This document shows, in pieces, positions 50,138 to 60,556 of a DNA stretch of 64,000 bases (its first letter is position 1; each line of letters begins with the position of its first letter). The stretch is taken from positions 1,116,001 through 1,180,000 of the forward strand of contig NC_008321.1 in assembly GCF_000014685.1 (NCBI RefSeq). Direction: 5' to 3'. A program made the translations under genes and the position numbers. This DNA is from Shewanella sp. MR-4 (GTDB taxonomy: Bacteria; Pseudomonadota; Gammaproteobacteria; Enterobacterales; Shewanellaceae). The notes beneath the pieces were generated by a model. The model worked only from the letters and a program-made list of their open reading frames with translations, made no database searches and was not told the DNA's origin.

Positions 50138-50632
50138 TCAACAGCCTTGAACATTGATATCGTAAAGCGGCGGAGTGCTCGAATCGGCAGCTTGGGTGTA
50201 GCGGAAATAACACTGATCGTCGTCGACGATAGAATTGTCATTTAAGTCGTAACCAATATAAGTAATATCAATGCCTTGGTATTGAATAACGAGTTTATCG
50301 TCTTTCGTTATCCATTTTTCGATATCGGTATTGTCCAGATATCCCCACTTGAGACGAGTGTCGACCGTGCCATTACCATCGAGGTCGATGTCGATAATAT
50401 CGTCACGGCCCACAACGGCTTGGCTTTGCAAACTGGGCATTTGGGTCTTGGAATAGGCCAAGGTATTGGCGGTTTTGACGCTGGCTTGGAGTTGCAGCAG
50501 ACTTTTCTCCCGCGCCTCTTTGCTCATACCGATAAATTTCGGCGCCGCAATAACCGCTAAAATCCCGAGCACTATGATAACGACGACGAGTTCGATTAAG
50601 GTAAAACCTTGAATGCGTTTCTGATTAATCAA
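50138..50632 (-). CDS. Prepilin-like protein (MSHA/type II pseudopilin type)
   Basis: 164 residues. The N-terminus RIQGFTLIELVVVIIVLGIL is the class III signal cut by prepilin peptidase between Gly and Phe, with the conserved Glu5, followed by AAPKFIGMSKEAREKSLLQLQASVKTA as in MSHA-type pilins. The C-terminal domain has Asp-rich DIDLDGNGTVDTRL and a Cys pair. It starts at TTG with a GAG ribosome site. It lies 15 nt after lnt, far from any pilus assembly genes in this window. Confidence 0.88.
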   Translation of the reverse strand: MINQKRIQGFTLIELVVVIIVLGILAVIAAPKFIGMSKEAREKSLLQLQASVKTANTLAYSKTQMPSLQSQAVVGRDDIIDIDLDGNGTVDTRLKWGYLDNTDIEKWITKDDKLVIQYQGIDITYIGYDLNDNSIVDDDQCYFRYTQAADSSTPPLYDINVQGC

Positions 50633-50647
50633 TTTCTAACTCTATTG

Positions 50648-52198
50648 TTATTTTTTACGACGAATAAACCCGACTAACAGCAGCGCACCACACAGCAGTA
50701 GCAGTGGTGTTTGACCGATTTTGGCAAACCAAGTTTGGCCTGTCACCAGTGGAATCGTCGCGCTTAGCACGCCCGTTTCGAATTGCGGTAGTGCAGCTGT
50801 GATATTGCCTTTCTCATCAACTACCGCGGTCACGCCGTTGTTGGTGGCGCGCACTAGCGGACGGCCCAATTCGATGGCGCGCATTTGGGCGATTTCCATA
50901 TGCTGCAACGGCCCATTTGAGGTGCCAAACCACGCATCGTTCGATACGGTTAACAGCAGATCGGTGCCGAGGTTAACACTGTCACGCAGCTGCTCTGGGA
51001 AGGCGATTTCATAACAAATTGCCGGAGCAATTTTATGGCCTACGGCGCTCAAGTTCGGCTGTTGATAATCGCCCCGAGCGAAGGAAGACATCGGCAGATT
51101 GAAGAAAGGTGCGATCGGGCGCAGTAAGGCTTGAAAGGGTACAAACTCGCCGATAGGCAGTAGATGGTGTTTCTTAAACTGGTTGCTGCCACCGCTCTCA
51201 TAATCCGGCGTATCTTGCTGTTTCTGATTATGGTTACCTAGCACGATCAAAGAGTTATAAAACTCGTTCTGTTGACGGCTAATAATCCCCGTGATGATTG
51301 AAGTGTGGTTAAGGTTGGCGACCTTGTTAGCATTATCCAAAAAGTCTTGCACTTGGTAGTCAGGTGCAGGGATCGCTGCTTCTGGCCAGACGATAATGTC
51401 AGCGTCGAAGTGCTCACGGGATAAATCCATGTATTTCAGTAGGGTTGGCCAGAGCGACTCGGGTTCCCATTTCATACTTTGGGGAATGTTTCCCTGCACT
51501 AGTGCAACTTTGACTGACTCGCCTGTCGGTTGGATTTGCGTTAGCTTTGGGGCAACCCAAGCCGCAGCCGCGATGATGGGCAGTAAAATCAACAGGCTTT
51601 TGTAGCGCTTGCTAAAACACAGGGCTAAGGCGCCTGCGAGCATCGCAATTAAGAAACTGAGTCCTAGTGCACCAATAATACTCGCGAGTTCCTTTAATGG
51701 ACCTTGGGTTTGGGAGTAACCAGCCCAGATCCAGGGAAACCCTGTCATTACCCAGCCTCTAGCCCATTCGGTTAAGACCCAAAGCGCGGGGAAGAGGAGC
51801 AGGTTACGCCATAGCGAGGGAGTATTAGTGCGGGTCAACCACGCTAAACCGAGACCCGTTAAGGCCGGATAGAGGGCTAAATAGAGGGCTAACAGTGCCA
51901 TTAGCCCCACTGAGGCGGCCAAGGGTAGGCCACCGAAGGTGTCCATACTGACATGCACCCAACTGATCCCAACGGCAAAACAGCCAAAACCAAAGCTTAA
52001 CCAATGGAAGAAGCTGGCTTTAGGAGTCAAGGAGTCACTCAGCCACAGGGCTAAGGCCATGGCGACGGGATAGATAATCCACAAGGAATAAGGGGCAAAG
52101 GAAAGCGCCGTACTGGCGCCTAAAATAAACGCCAGCACGAGCCGTAACACGCTCAGTCGGGACTTTTGTTGGGCAAAAGCCCGAATGTTAGTTAGCAC
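50648..52198 (-). CDS. lnt: Apolipoprotein N-acyltransferase
   Basis: 516 residues, close to E. coli Lnt (512). Lnt adds the third acyl chain to lipoproteins in the inner membrane. About seven N-terminal membrane helices precede a nitrilase-like periplasmic domain with Glu in IVWPEAAIPAP, Lys in KKHHLLPIGEFVPF and the catalytic Cys in APAICYEIAFPE. The likely start is a GTG at 52198. The lipoproteins LptE, RlpA and MltB in this window are potential substrates. Confidence 0.95.
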   Translation of the reverse strand: MLTNIRAFAQQKSRLSVLRLVLAFILGASTALSFAPYSLWIIYPVAMALALWLSDSLTPKASFFHWLSFGFGCFAVGISWVHVSMDTFGGLPLAASVGLMALLALYLALYPALTGLGLAWLTRTNTPSLWRNLLLFPALWVLTEWARGWVMTGFPWIWAGYSQTQGPLKELASIIGALGLSFLIAMLAGALALCFSKRYKSLLILLPIIAAAAWVAPKLTQIQPTGESVKVALVQGNIPQSMKWEPESLWPTLLKYMDLSREHFDADIIVWPEAAIPAPDYQVQDFLDNANKVANLNHTSIITGIISRQQNEFYNSLIVLGNHNQKQQDTPDYESGGSNQFKKHHLLPIGEFVPFQALLRPIAPFFNLPMSSFARGDYQQPNLSAVGHKIAPAICYEIAFPEQLRDSVNLGTDLLLTVSNDAWFGTSNGPLQHMEIAQMRAIELGRPLVRATNNGVTAVVDEKGNITAALPQFETGVLSATIPLVTGQTWFAKIGQTPLLLLCGALLLVGFIRRKK

Positions 52199-52240
52199 GG
52201 ATAATTCTTCTTACACTGAGCGTTATTCTTACGCAGAGGG

Positions 52241-53116
52241 TTATTCTACGTCTTCACCGACATTGGGATCCGGGAGTTTAACTCTGAGTTGGATTAAGCG
52301 TCTGGTATCGGCATTGATGACTTTAAATTCAATACCTTCGATCATAATGCTCTCATTACGCTCTGGTAGATGACCAAAGGCATGGGACACTAAACCACCG
52401 ACGGTATCAAACTCTTCATCGCTGAAGTGAGTATTGAATTCTTCGTTAAAATCCTCGATAGGCGTCAACGCTTTTACCATGTAGACAGTGTTACCGACCT
52501 TGCGGATCTCAGTGTCTTCAGGGCTATCGTGGTCGAATTCGTCTTCAATCTCACCGACGATTTCTTCGAGAATATCTTCAATGGTCACTAGACCCGATAC
52601 TCCGCCGTATTCGTCGACGACAATCGCCATATGGTAACGCTGGGAGCGGAATTCTTTGAGTAACACGTCGACGCGTTTGCTCTCTGGCACAACGACGGCG
52701 GGGCGGATCACGCGCTCAAGGGAGAAGGGTTCGTCACTGTTTGAAAAACCATAAGGGATCAAATCTTTAGCCAGTAAAATGCCTTCGATATGGTCCTTAT
52801 CTTCGTTAACCACAGGGAAGCGAGAATGGCCTGAACCGATAACAGTTGCGAGCAACTCTTCGACGGTATTGTCGATTTGTATTGCGACAATTTGAGCACG
52901 CGGGATCATAATATCCCGAACACGCATATCAGAAACTTCTAATACACCTTTGATCATTTCGCGGGTGTCTTCGGTGATTAACTCGCGCTGCTCTGCGCCA
53001 TCAATCACATCGACTAAGTCTTCACGATTTTGAGGTTCGCCCTGAAATAACTGGCTTACTCTGTCAAACCAGCCTTTCTTTTGGGCGCTCGTACTCGGGG
53101 GGATATCGTCACTCAT
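52241..53116 (-). CDS. corC: CBS-domain protein CorC (YbeX)
   Basis: 291 residues, like E. coli CorC (292). It has two CBS domains (about 65-195) with MRVRDIMIPRAQIVAI and VDEYGGVSGLVTIEDILEEIVGEIEDE, then a C-terminal transporter-associated CorC/HlyC domain with FDTVGGLVSHAFGHLP. It is linked to magnesium and cobalt efflux and to ribosome maturation with YbeY. The ATG at 53116 gives MSDDIPP, matching E. coli MSDD; the frame extends to 53146. Confidence 0.95.
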   Translation of the reverse strand: MSDDIPPSTSAQKKGWFDRVSQLFQGEPQNREDLVDVIDGAEQRELITEDTREMIKGVLEVSDMRVRDIMIPRAQIVAIQIDNTVEELLATVIGSGHSRFPVVNEDKDHIEGILLAKDLIPYGFSNSDEPFSLERVIRPAVVVPESKRVDVLLKEFRSQRYHMAIVVDEYGGVSGLVTIEDILEEIVGEIEDEFDHDSPEDTEIRKVGNTVYMVKALTPIEDFNEEFNTHFSDEEFDTVGGLVSHAFGHLPERNESIMIEGIEFKVINADTRRLIQLRVKLPDPNVGEDVE

Positions 53117-53155
53117 AGTTTTCTCATTAACCTTGATGCTTTGCACCGCGGTTAA

Positions 53156-53617
53156 TTATTGTTCCTTATATGGGTCAGTAAAACCTAAGCTTTCAATGAG
53201 TTGAGTCTCTAACGACTCCATCTCTTCGGCTTCTTCGTCTTCAATGTGATCATAACCTAGCAGATGCAGGCAACCATGTACAACCATGTGTGCCCAATGG
53301 GCTTCTAGGGTTTTATCTTGTTCACGCGCTTCATTTTCAACGACTGTGGCACAAATGACAAGATCTCCAAGCAGTGGAAGTTCAATTTCTGGCGGTGCTT
53401 CAAAGGGAAACGATAGCACATTGGTCGGTTTGTCTTTTCCTCTGTACGTGCTGTTTAGCATTTGGCTTTCACGGGAATCGACGATGCGAATGGTCAGCTC
53501 CGCCTGTTCCATGCTGTTACCAATGGCGGTTTTTACCCAGAGGGCAAACTGCTCTTCACTCGGCAGATAGTCACTCGCCGTGGCGTATTGCACATCTAAG
53601 GCTAAATCAAGACTCAT
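53156..53617 (-). CDS. ybeY: Endoribonuclease YbeY
   Basis: 153 residues. YbeY is a zinc-dependent single-strand RNase needed for 16S rRNA 3'-end maturation and late ribosome quality control. The zinc motif [11 protein letters not shown] is complete, with [13 protein letters not shown] and [18 protein letters not shown] before it. It overlaps the end of the phoH-like gene by 11 nt, so the two are translationally coupled. Confidence 0.97.
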   Translation of the reverse strand: MSLDLALDVQYATASDYLPSEEQFALWVKTAIGNSMEQAELTIRIVDSRESQMLNSTYRGKDKPTNVLSFPFEAPPEIELPLLGDLVICATVVENEAREQDKTLEAHWAHMVVHGCLHLLGYDHIEDEEAEEMESLETQLIESLGFTDPYKEQ

Positions 53618-54671
53618 GCTTTAAGACTTCCTCTTGTGTTTTTGATTGCGCGTGTTGATAGTCGCGGCGCTCTTTTTCAGCCTTTAATGCCTGCTCTTTA
53701 CGATCGTAAGCATCATAGGCTTCAACAATCCGAGCAACCACAGGGTGGCGCACTACGTCTTGAGACACGAAGAAGTTAAAGCTGATTTCCTCGACTTGGC
53801 TCAGGACTTCAATGGCGTGGCGCAGACCCGACTTAACATGTTTAGGCAAGTCTGTCTGGGTGATGTCACCGGTGATCACCGCGCGTGAGTTAAAGCCAAT
53901 ACGGGTTAAGAACATTTTCATCTGTTCGACCGTGGTGTTTTGGCTCTCATCGAGAATAATAAAGGCATCGTTTAGGGTGCGACCACGCATATAGGCGAGC
54001 GGCGCCACTTCGATGACGTTTTTCTCGATTAAGCGTTCCACCTTTTCAAAGCCGAGCATTTCAAACAAGGCGTCATAAAGTGGTCGTAGGTATGGGTCGA
54101 CTTTCTGGCTTAAATCGCCGGGTAAGAAGCCGAGTTTTTCCCCTGCTTCAACTGCGGGGCGGGTGAGCAGAATACGGCGCACTTCTTGACGCTCTAATGC
54201 ATCAACGGCGGCGGCCACCGCTAAATAGGTTTTACCCGTTCCCGCTGGGCCAATACCAAAGGTAATATCATGGCGCACAATGTTGGCCACATAGGTGCTT
54301 TGGTTGGGGTTACGCGGTTTAATGACGCCACGGCGAGTTTTGATAAATAAGGCTTTATCATCACCGCTGTCGTCCTGTTCGAGGGCGATGGCTTCTTGAA
54401 TTGCCAAATGCACCTGCTCAGGATCGAGATCTGGCGTGCTGCCCTTGACCGTTTGGGTTTCGATATAGAGCTGCTTAAGTAAGTTATTGGCACTTAAACA
54501 GTTACGCGGCAGTCCGGTAATTTGAAAATGGTTGTTCTTACGGACTATCTCAACGCCAACGCGACGCTCAATCTGTTTGATATTGTCATCGAAGGGACCG
54601 CACAGCGAGGCCAAACGGCGGGTTTCTGCGGGTTCGAGATACAGATTCATTGTGGTTAATTTACTGGACAA
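53607..54671 (-). CDS. ybeZ: PhoH-like ATPase YbeZ
   Basis: 354 residues. A PhoH-family ATPase that acts with YbeY. Walker A is [15 protein letters not shown], and Walker B is [13 protein letters not shown]; also [25 protein letters not shown] chose the TTG at 54671 because AGGAG lies 6 nt before it and because the seven residues ahead of MNLYLEPAE match the spacing of the E. coli N-terminus. The ATG at 54650 lacks a ribosome site. Confidence 0.94.
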   Translation of the reverse strand: MSSKLTTMNLYLEPAETRRLASLCGPFDDNIKQIERRVGVEIVRKNNHFQITGLPRNCLSANNLLKQLYIETQTVKGSTPDLDPEQVHLAIQEAIALEQDDSGDDKALFIKTRRGVIKPRNPNQSTYVANIVRHDITFGIGPAGTGKTYLAVAAAVDALERQEVRRILLTRPAVEAGEKLGFLPGDLSQKVDPYLRPLYDALFEMLGFEKVERLIEKNVIEVAPLAYMRGRTLNDAFIILDESQNTTVEQMKMFLTRIGFNSRAVITGDITQTDLPKHVKSGLRHAIEVLSQVEEISFNFFVSQDVVRHPVVARIVEAYDAYDRKEQALKAEKERRDYQHAQSKTQEEVLKHES

Positions 54672-54860
54672 ATAGTACTCCTATTGTCAAATACCAAGCA
54701 AAGTGCTGAATGAAAAGCCAAGTGCGATGCCTGTTTGCTATCGCAGTCTCTAATCAGAAGATAATCTCAGTTTACGAGCCATAACGGATAATTGCTAACG
54801 GAAAATCGTTAAGCCCAAGGGTTTTGAATGACTGCTCTATAGAAGGCAAAAGTACACAAA

Positions 54861-54901
54861 ACAAAAAGGGCGACACTGAGGTTAACTAAACCATGTCGCC
54901 C
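54861..54901 (-). terminator. Terminator after miaB
   Basis: On the minus strand AGGGCGACA pairs with TGTCGCCCT around an 18-nt loop, followed by a TTTTTG run. It separates miaB from phoH-ybeY-corC-lnt. Confidence 0.8.
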
Positions 54902-54934
54902 TGATATAGGTGCTACTCGCTCGATTTTAAACCC

Positions 54935-56359
54935 TTAAGGTTTAAATTGTGTCACACCGAGATCGTCATCCTGTTTGTGTTTGGCCAGAATATCCGATGG
55001 GCGCAGGTTGCGGCGCAGATCCATCTCATCTTCACCACGGATAAATTTACCGCGTAGTGAGTTAGTGTAAACGTCGACAATTTCGACATCCACAAAGCTA
55101 CCAATGTGCTTCGGTAGACCTTCGAAGTTGACGACACGGTTGTTTTCGGTACGGCCGCGCAGCTCCATAGGGTTTTTCACCGATGGGCCTTCAACCAGAA
55201 TACGTTGTACTGTGCCCATCATATGGCGGCTGTAACGCATGGCTTGTTGAGTGATACGGTCCTGCAGAATCGCCAGACGCTGCTTTTTCTCTTCCATATC
55301 AACGTCATCGGGTAAATCTGCCGCAGGTGTACCTGGGCGCGCACTGTAAATAAAGCTAAAGCTGTGGTCAAACGCCACATCTTCAATCAGCTTCATGGTA
55401 TCGGCGAAGTCTTCTTTGGTTTCGCCTGGGAAGCCAATGATAAAGTCAGAGCTGATTTGGATATCAGGACGGGCCTTGCGCAGACGGCGGATGATTGACT
55501 TGTACTCAATCGCCATATGACCACGCTTCATTGCCGTCAGAATGCGGTCAGAACCCGATTGCACTGGTAAGTGCAGGAAGCTGACTAATTCAGGAGTATC
55601 TTCGTAAACGTCGATAATATCCTGCGTAAATTCAATCGGGTGACTGGTGGTGAAGCGAATACGGTCGATACCATCGATAGCGGCAACATAGCGTAATAGC
55701 TCGGCAAAGGTACAAATGCCGCCGTCGTGGGTTGCACCACGGTAGGCGTTAACGTTTTGACCGAGCAGGTTGACTTCGCGCACACCTTGTTCTGCCAGTT
55801 GGGCAATCTCGAGGATGATGTCGTCCGATGGACGGCTGACTTCTTCACCACGGGTATAAGGCACCACGCAGAATGAACAGTACTTGCTGCAACCTTCCAT
55901 GATAGACACAAACGCCGTTGGGCCTTCGGCGCGCGGTTCTGGTAGACGGTCAAACTTTTCGATTTCAGGGAAGCTCACGTCGATCACGGCCTTTTCGCCA
56001 CGACGCACTTGCTCGATCATATCTGGCAGACGGTGCAGTGTCTGTGGTCCAAAGATAATGTCAACGCAATGAGCGCGGTCTTTGATCGCTTTACCTTCCT
56101 GCGATGCAACACAACCACCAACCCCAATAATCAGATCGGGATTTTTATCTTTGAGGGTCTTCCAACGACCTAACTGATGGAACACTTTTTCCTGTGCTTT
56201 TTCGCGGATAGAACAAGTGTTTAGCAGTAGAATATCTGCTTCTTCCGCTTCTTCAGTTAAGGTGTAACCTTGGTATTCGCCTAAAAGATCCGCCATCTTG
56301 GATGAGTCGTACTCATTCATTTGACAGCCCCAAGTTTTAATATGGAGTTTTTTGCTCAT
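54935..56359 (-). CDS. miaB: tRNA-2-methylthio-N6-dimethylallyladenosine synthase
   Basis: 474 residues, equal to E. coli MiaB. This methylthiotransferase modifies A37 of tRNAs reading UNN codons. It shows the N-terminal cluster domain with [13 protein letters not shown], the radical-SAM CxxxCxxC in [30 protein letters not shown], and a C-terminal TRAM domain. The frame runs to 56443, but the ATG at 56359 gives the family start [11 protein letters not shown]. Confidence 0.97.
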   Translation of the reverse strand: MSKKLHIKTWGCQMNEYDSSKMADLLGEYQGYTLTEEAEEADILLLNTCSIREKAQEKVFHQLGRWKTLKDKNPDLIIGVGGCVASQEGKAIKDRAHCVDIIFGPQTLHRLPDMIEQVRRGEKAVIDVSFPEIEKFDRLPEPRAEGPTAFVSIMEGCSKYCSFCVVPYTRGEEVSRPSDDIILEIAQLAEQGVREVNLLGQNVNAYRGATHDGGICTFAELLRYVAAIDGIDRIRFTTSHPIEFTQDIIDVYEDTPELVSFLHLPVQSGSDRILTAMKRGHMAIEYKSIIRRLRKARPDIQISSDFIIGFPGETKEDFADTMKLIEDVAFDHSFSFIYSARPGTPAADLPDDVDMEEKKQRLAILQDRITQQAMRYSRHMMGTVQRILVEGPSVKNPMELRGRTENNRVVNFEGLPKHIGSFVDVEIVDVYTNSLRGKFIRGEDEMDLRRNLRPSDILAKHKQDDDLGVTQFKP

Positions 56360-56498
56360 CAGTTGTGTTGCCCTACGCTGCCCTGTAAAAAGAGTCCTGA
56401 GCCGTCGTTGCCCCATAAAAAGACCAACAGACCGCCCAGTCAAAATAGCGCGACATTTTACCCGCAGTTATGGCTGCTGACCAGCTTTGTCCACATTT

Positions 56499-56831
56499 TT
56501 ACTCGCTAATGCCCTGATATTGTGATACCCACAAAGAAGCTAGGTTTATCTCAGTTGGTTGATTTTGCGCGAGCGATGGTTGGCTAAATTGGGCGGCATT
56601 TGCCATTTCTAACAAGCTATTACGGGCTTGAATGCTAATGTCTTCACGGATTTCGAGTCGAAATACGCTCAACATTTCCGTGGTATGTATATATAAGGCA
56701 TAATCGACGGGATCGCGGTAGCTGACGGTGATGGTTTCCATCGTTGGTGTTGCGGCCAAGGCATAACTAAATGGGATCGCGCTGCAAATTAGTAGACTAC
56801 TGGCTATCTGCAAGTGGATGAGTGTTTTCAT
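56499..56831 (-). CDS. Small secreted protein of unknown function
   Basis: 110 residues from the ATG at 56831, with GAGG upstream. A signal peptide (LIHLQIASSLLICSAIPFSYALA) is followed by a short mature domain beginning TPTMETITVSYRDPVDYALYIHTTEML. I recognise no family. It is probably periplasmic. Confidence 0.55.
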   Translation of the reverse strand: MKTLIHLQIASSLLICSAIPFSYALAATPTMETITVSYRDPVDYALYIHTTEMLSVFRLEIREDISIQARNSLLEMANAAQFSQPSLAQNQPTEINLASLWVSQYQGISE

Positions 56832-56884
56832 GACATCCTCACTAACTCTATTAAGTGGATTCACTGGTAACTCGTCCCGAACGG

Positions 56885-57070
56885 CTAGGGCTCGCTAAGT
56901 GAGAGGCTAATCGATTGAACCCCGCTGACAGCCTTAAATTCCCGCGGGGATGTTTTAGAGTGTAACGGGTTTAAGGGAAGGGAAAACTCGCCTTTGTAAG
57001 CAACTGTGAGCAAATGCCCCTCTAGCAACATTTGCTCACCGTTGAGCCGAAATTGACATGCTTTTAACAA
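56885..57070 (-). CDS. Doubtful small ORF upstream of the secreted protein
   Basis: A 61-codon frame starting at TTG (an internal ATG leaves 48 codons), ending 54 nt before the secreted-protein gene. There is no good ribosome site and no recognised family. It may be spurious or a small unrecognised gene in the same transcript. Confidence 0.25.
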   Translation of the reverse strand: MLKACQFRLNGEQMLLEGHLLTVAYKGEFSLPLNPLHSKTSPREFKAVSGVQSISLSLSEP

Positions 57071-57084
57071 TGTCCCGATTAAGA

Positions 57085-57132
57085 GTGATGTGCTTTAACT
57101 GAGATAAAGTGATGTGCTTTAACTGAGATAAA
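57085..57132. repeat. 24-bp tandem duplication upstream of the ubiquinone hydroxylase
   Basis: Two perfect adjacent copies of a 24-nt unit beginning GTGATGTGCTTTAAC, at 57085-57108 and 57109-57132, followed by GTG. It lies 45 nt ahead of the hydroxylase start, in its promoter/leader region. Confidence 0.9.
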
Positions 57133-57176
57133 GTGCGTCAGATAAATGGAAAGAACAGTAAAGAGTGGTAACTAAG

Positions 57177-58403
57177 ATGAGTCAAGCGATAAGCCAAACA
57201 CTGCAGCCTGAACAGACAACCTCAGACACTCGCGTATTTGATGTGATTTTAGTTGGTGGCGGCATGGTGGGGGCGGCGACGGCCATAGGGCTGGCAAAGC
57301 AAGGATTACAGGTGGCCGTGATTGAATCATTTGCCCCCGAGGCTTATTCCCCTGAGCAGGCATTAGATGTGCGTGTGTCGGCGATAAGCGTGGCCTCTGA
57401 ACAGTTGCTCGGGCAGTTAGGCGCGCTCGAGAGCCTGCTTAACATGCGTAATGTGCCTTATCTGGGCTTAGAAACCTGGGAGCTTGATGGCTGCATTACT
57501 CAATTCCATAGCTCACAAATCGGCGCAAGCCATTTAGGGCATATTGTTGAAAACCGTTTGGTGCAACTTGCCCTGTGGGAGCAAATGCAGCAATGGGATG
57601 CGATTAAATTGTTTTGCCCCGAACGTGTGGCGACATTTTCGCGCCTCACAGACGGGGTGAGTGTGCACTTACAATCCGGTATTCAACTTGAGGCAAAGCT
57701 GCTCATCGGAGCTGATGGCGCCAACTCGCAGGTGCGCCAATGGGCGGGGATTGGCATCTCTGGGTGGGACTATGCCCAATCGGCGATGCTGATTAATATC
57801 CAAACCGCCCAAGGTCAGCAAGATGTCACTTGGCAACAATTTACCCCTAACGGCCCGCGCTCGTTATTACCTCTCCCCGGCAATCATGCGTCGTTAGTCT
57901 GGTATGACGATGCCAATCGCATTAAACAGTTAATGCAGCTGAATCATAAGCAGCTTGCCGACCAAATTCGCCAACATTTTCCCGCTCGCTTAGACAGCGA
58001 CTTTACCGTTGAAGCCAAAGGCAGTTTTGCCCTCACGCGCCGCCACGCGAATGCCTATTTTAAGTCGAATGTGGTGATTTTAGGGGATGCGGCGCACACA
58101 ATTAACCCGTTGGCTGGCCAAGGGGTTAACCTCGGCTTTAAAGATGTCGAGGCCTTACTAACGGTAATCAAGGCTGCATTAACCGAGGATAAACCTTGGT
58201 GGTCCACCGAGGTATTAAACGCCTATCAAGCCAAGCGTTATCGCGATAATCAGCTGATGATGACGACCATGGATGTGTTTTACGCAGGCTTTAGTAACGA
58301 CATTCTGCCACTTAAATTACTGCGTAATGGCGCGTTAAAACTGGCCAATATTAACTCCCCCATCAAGCGAACCGTGCTGAAGTATGCGATGGGCCTCAAT
58401 TAG
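57177..58403 (+). CDS. ubiF: FAD-dependent ubiquinone biosynthesis hydroxylase (UbiH/UbiF/VisC family)
   Basis: 408 residues. It has the FAD Rossmann motif DVILVGGGMVGAATAIGLA, the UbiH/F signature ADGANSQVR (LLIGADGANS), and NVVILGDAAHTINPLAGQGVNLGFKDVEALL near 310. Members hydroxylate the quinone ring during ubiquinone synthesis; the placement next to miaB, as ubiF is in E. coli, supports UbiF (C6 hydroxylation). The ATG at 57177 is preferred; the frame opens at GTG 57165. Distinguishing UbiF from UbiH or UbiI needs alignment. Confidence 0.88.
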   Translation: MSQAISQTLQPEQTTSDTRVFDVILVGGGMVGAATAIGLAKQGLQVAVIESFAPEAYSPEQALDVRVSAISVASEQLLGQLGALESLLNMRNVPYLGLETWELDGCITQFHSSQIGASHLGHIVENRLVQLALWEQMQQWDAIKLFCPERVATFSRLTDGVSVHLQSGIQLEAKLLIGADGANSQVRQWAGIGISGWDYAQSAMLINIQTAQGQQDVTWQQFTPNGPRSLLPLPGNHASLVWYDDANRIKQLMQLNHKQLADQIRQHFPARLDSDFTVEAKGSFALTRRHANAYFKSNVVILGDAAHTINPLAGQGVNLGFKDVEALLTVIKAALTEDKPWWSTEVLNAYQAKRYRDNQLMMTTMDVFYAGFSNDILPLKLLRNGALKLANINSPIKRTVLKYAMGLN

Positions 58404-58570
58404 GCCACATCGAGAGTGCTGACTCACTCGGCATTTGTTGACTTACGCATTGAGTGCTAAAATGCCGCGTTTTTAACGAGCATAAGCGGCATTATTAACT
58501 CAAGATGGTCGTCCATGTGCACTTTGCCATCGACCAATTAACACAGTATTGAGTGCCATTAGTGGGTGTC

Positions 58571-59158
58571 ATGAGCGAAATTAAATTAATCGTAGGTCTT
58601 GCCAATCCGGGCGCCGAATATGCGCAGACTCGCCATAATGCGGGTGCTTGGTATGTGGAAGAATTGGCCCGCATCTGTGGCGTCAGCTTAGTGCCGGATA
58701 GCAAGTATTTTGGCCTCACCGCCAGAGCCGTATTGCATGGCAAAGATGTGCGTTTGCTGATCCCAACGACTTATATGAACTTAAGCGGCAAAGCCGTGGG
58801 GGCCTTAGCGAATTTCTTCCGAATTACGCCTGAAGAAATTCTAGTGGCCCACGATGAGTTGGATATGCCGCCCGGTGTGGCTAAATTTAAACTCGGTGGC
58901 GGTCATGGTGGCCATAACGGTTTAAAAGACATTATTGCTAAACTGGCTAATGATAAAAACTTCTATCGTTTACGGATTGGGATTGGCCATCCCGGCGATA
59001 AGAATAAAGTCAGTGGTTACGTACTGGGTAAGGCGCCAGCCAAAGAACAAGAGCTGATCAACGCCGCCGTAGATGAAGCCGTACGTTCCACTGAAGTGCT
59101 ATTTAAAGAGGACATGGTGAAAGCCATGACTCGCTTACACTCCTTTAAAGCGGAGTAA
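58571..59158 (+). CDS. pth: Peptidyl-tRNA hydrolase
   Basis: 195 residues. Pth recycles tRNA from peptidyl-tRNA dropped by ribosomes. Conserved parts are [21 protein letters not shown] (catalytic His), [43 protein letters not shown] and [13 protein letters not shown]. The ATG at 58571 is preferred over the frame's first start at 58553. It precedes ychF, a conserved gammaproteobacterial pair. Confidence 0.97.
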
Positions 59159-59298
59159 GCCCTGTGCTCGCGGCCTGCGAAAAGAACAGCGAACACCAGG
59201 ACAATAGAATTAATTAATGTACTGCCTAAGGGCAGGGTGACTATAAACTTGCTGGTGAGTGTGACTCGCCAGCCTATCATCGAGAGAAAGGTAAGAAT

Positions 59299-60390
59299 AT
59301 GGGTTTTAAATGCGGCATTGTTGGTCTTCCTAACGTAGGTAAATCAACGCTTTTTAATGCGTTAACTAAGGCTGGCATCGAAGCGGCAAACTTCCCGTTT
59401 TGTACCATCGAGCCAAACACTGGCGTTGTACCTGTGCCGGATCCACGCTTAGACGCGCTGGCGGCGATTGTTAATCCGCAACGTGTGCTGCCAACCACAA
59501 TGGAATTCGTGGATATTGCTGGTCTAGTCGCGGGCGCGTCGAAAGGTGAAGGCCTAGGTAACAAGTTCCTTGCTAACATCCGCGAAACCGATGCCATCGG
59601 TCACGTTGTGCGTTGCTTTGAAGATGACAACATTGTCCACGTGGCTAACCGTGTTGACCCTGCGCGCGATATCGAAGTCATTAACACTGAATTGGCATTA
59701 GCCGACTTAGACAGCTTAGAGCGTGCGGTGATCCGTCAACAAAAACGCGCTAAGGGCGGCGACAAAGACGCTAAGTTTGAAGTGGATGTTCTCGAGAAGA
59801 TGCGTCCAATCCTCGATGAAGGCCATATGTTGCGTTCTATGGAGCTGTCTAAAGAAGAATTAGAAGCGGTTGCTTACTTAAACTTCTTAACCTTAAAGCC
59901 AACCATGTACATCGCGAACGTGGCTGAAGATGGTTTCGAAAATAACCCACACTTAGATGCAGTGCGTGCCATTGCTGAAAAAGAAAACGCCATTGTTGTG
60001 TCTGTGTGCGCCGCCATTGAGTCAGAACTGGCTGAAATGGAGGCCGAAGAGCGTGATGAGTTTATGGCTGACCTCGGTTTAGAAGAGCCAGGGTTAGACC
60101 GCGTGATCCGCGCTGGTTACCAATTACTGAGCCTGCAAACTTACTTTACAGCGGGTGTAAAAGAAGTGCGCGCTTGGACCGTTTCTGTAGGCGCGACTGC
60201 ACCACAAGCAGCGGGTGTTATCCACACCGACTTCGAACGTGGCTTTATTCGTGCTCAAGTGATGGCATTTGACGACTTTATTACCTATAAAGGTGAAGCG
60301 GGCGCCAAAGAAGCGGGTAAGTTACGTGTAGAAGGCAAGACATACATTGTTCAAGACGGCGATGTAATGCACTTCCTGTTTAACGTATAA
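59299..60390 (+). CDS. ychF: Ribosome-binding ATPase YchF
   Basis: 363 residues of the Obg-related YchF/OLA1 family, which binds ATP in place of GTP. G1 is [18 protein letters not shown]3 is [17 protein letters not shown], and the ATP-specifying NMxE-type segment is replaced as usual in the family (ANVAEDGFE). The C-terminal TGS domain ends [22 protein letters not shown] lies upstream of the ATG. It is involved in translation and stress responses. Confidence 0.97.
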   Translation: MGFKCGIVGLPNVGKSTLFNALTKAGIEAANFPFCTIEPNTGVVPVPDPRLDALAAIVNPQRVLPTTMEFVDIAGLVAGASKGEGLGNKFLANIRETDAIGHVVRCFEDDNIVHVANRVDPARDIEVINTELALADLDSLERAVIRQQKRAKGGDKDAKFEVDVLEKMRPILDEGHMLRSMELSKEELEAVAYLNFLTLKPTMYIANVAEDGFENNPHLDAVRAIAEKENAIVVSVCAAIESELAEMEAEERDEFMADLGLEEPGLDRVIRAGYQLLSLQTYFTAGVKEVRAWTVSVGATAPQAAGVIHTDFERGFIRAQVMAFDDFITYKGEAGAKEAGKLRVEGKTYIVQDGDVMHFLFNV

Positions 60391-60527
60391 CGGGTTTGAC
60401 AAAGGGCTAAGCTTTAGAAAGTAAGGCAAAATACGGGCAACAGAGGTCGATTTAGCGCATCTGTTGCTCAGTTTGGTGAAGTAATAGCCGAACGGTTTGT
60501 CTCAAGGAAAATAGCGAAAAAAAGCTG

Positions 60528-60556
60528 TTGACCTCGATACCTCGAATAAGCATAAT
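60528..60556 (+). promoter_or_regulatory. Promoter of the tRNA array
   Basis: TTGACC at 60528-60533, a 17-nt spacer and CATAAT at 60551-60556, followed by a GC-rich ACGCCCCG discriminator and preceded by an A-rich UP-like stretch. It is near the sigma70 consensus and has the hallmarks of a stringently controlled stable-RNA promoter. Confidence 0.85.
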
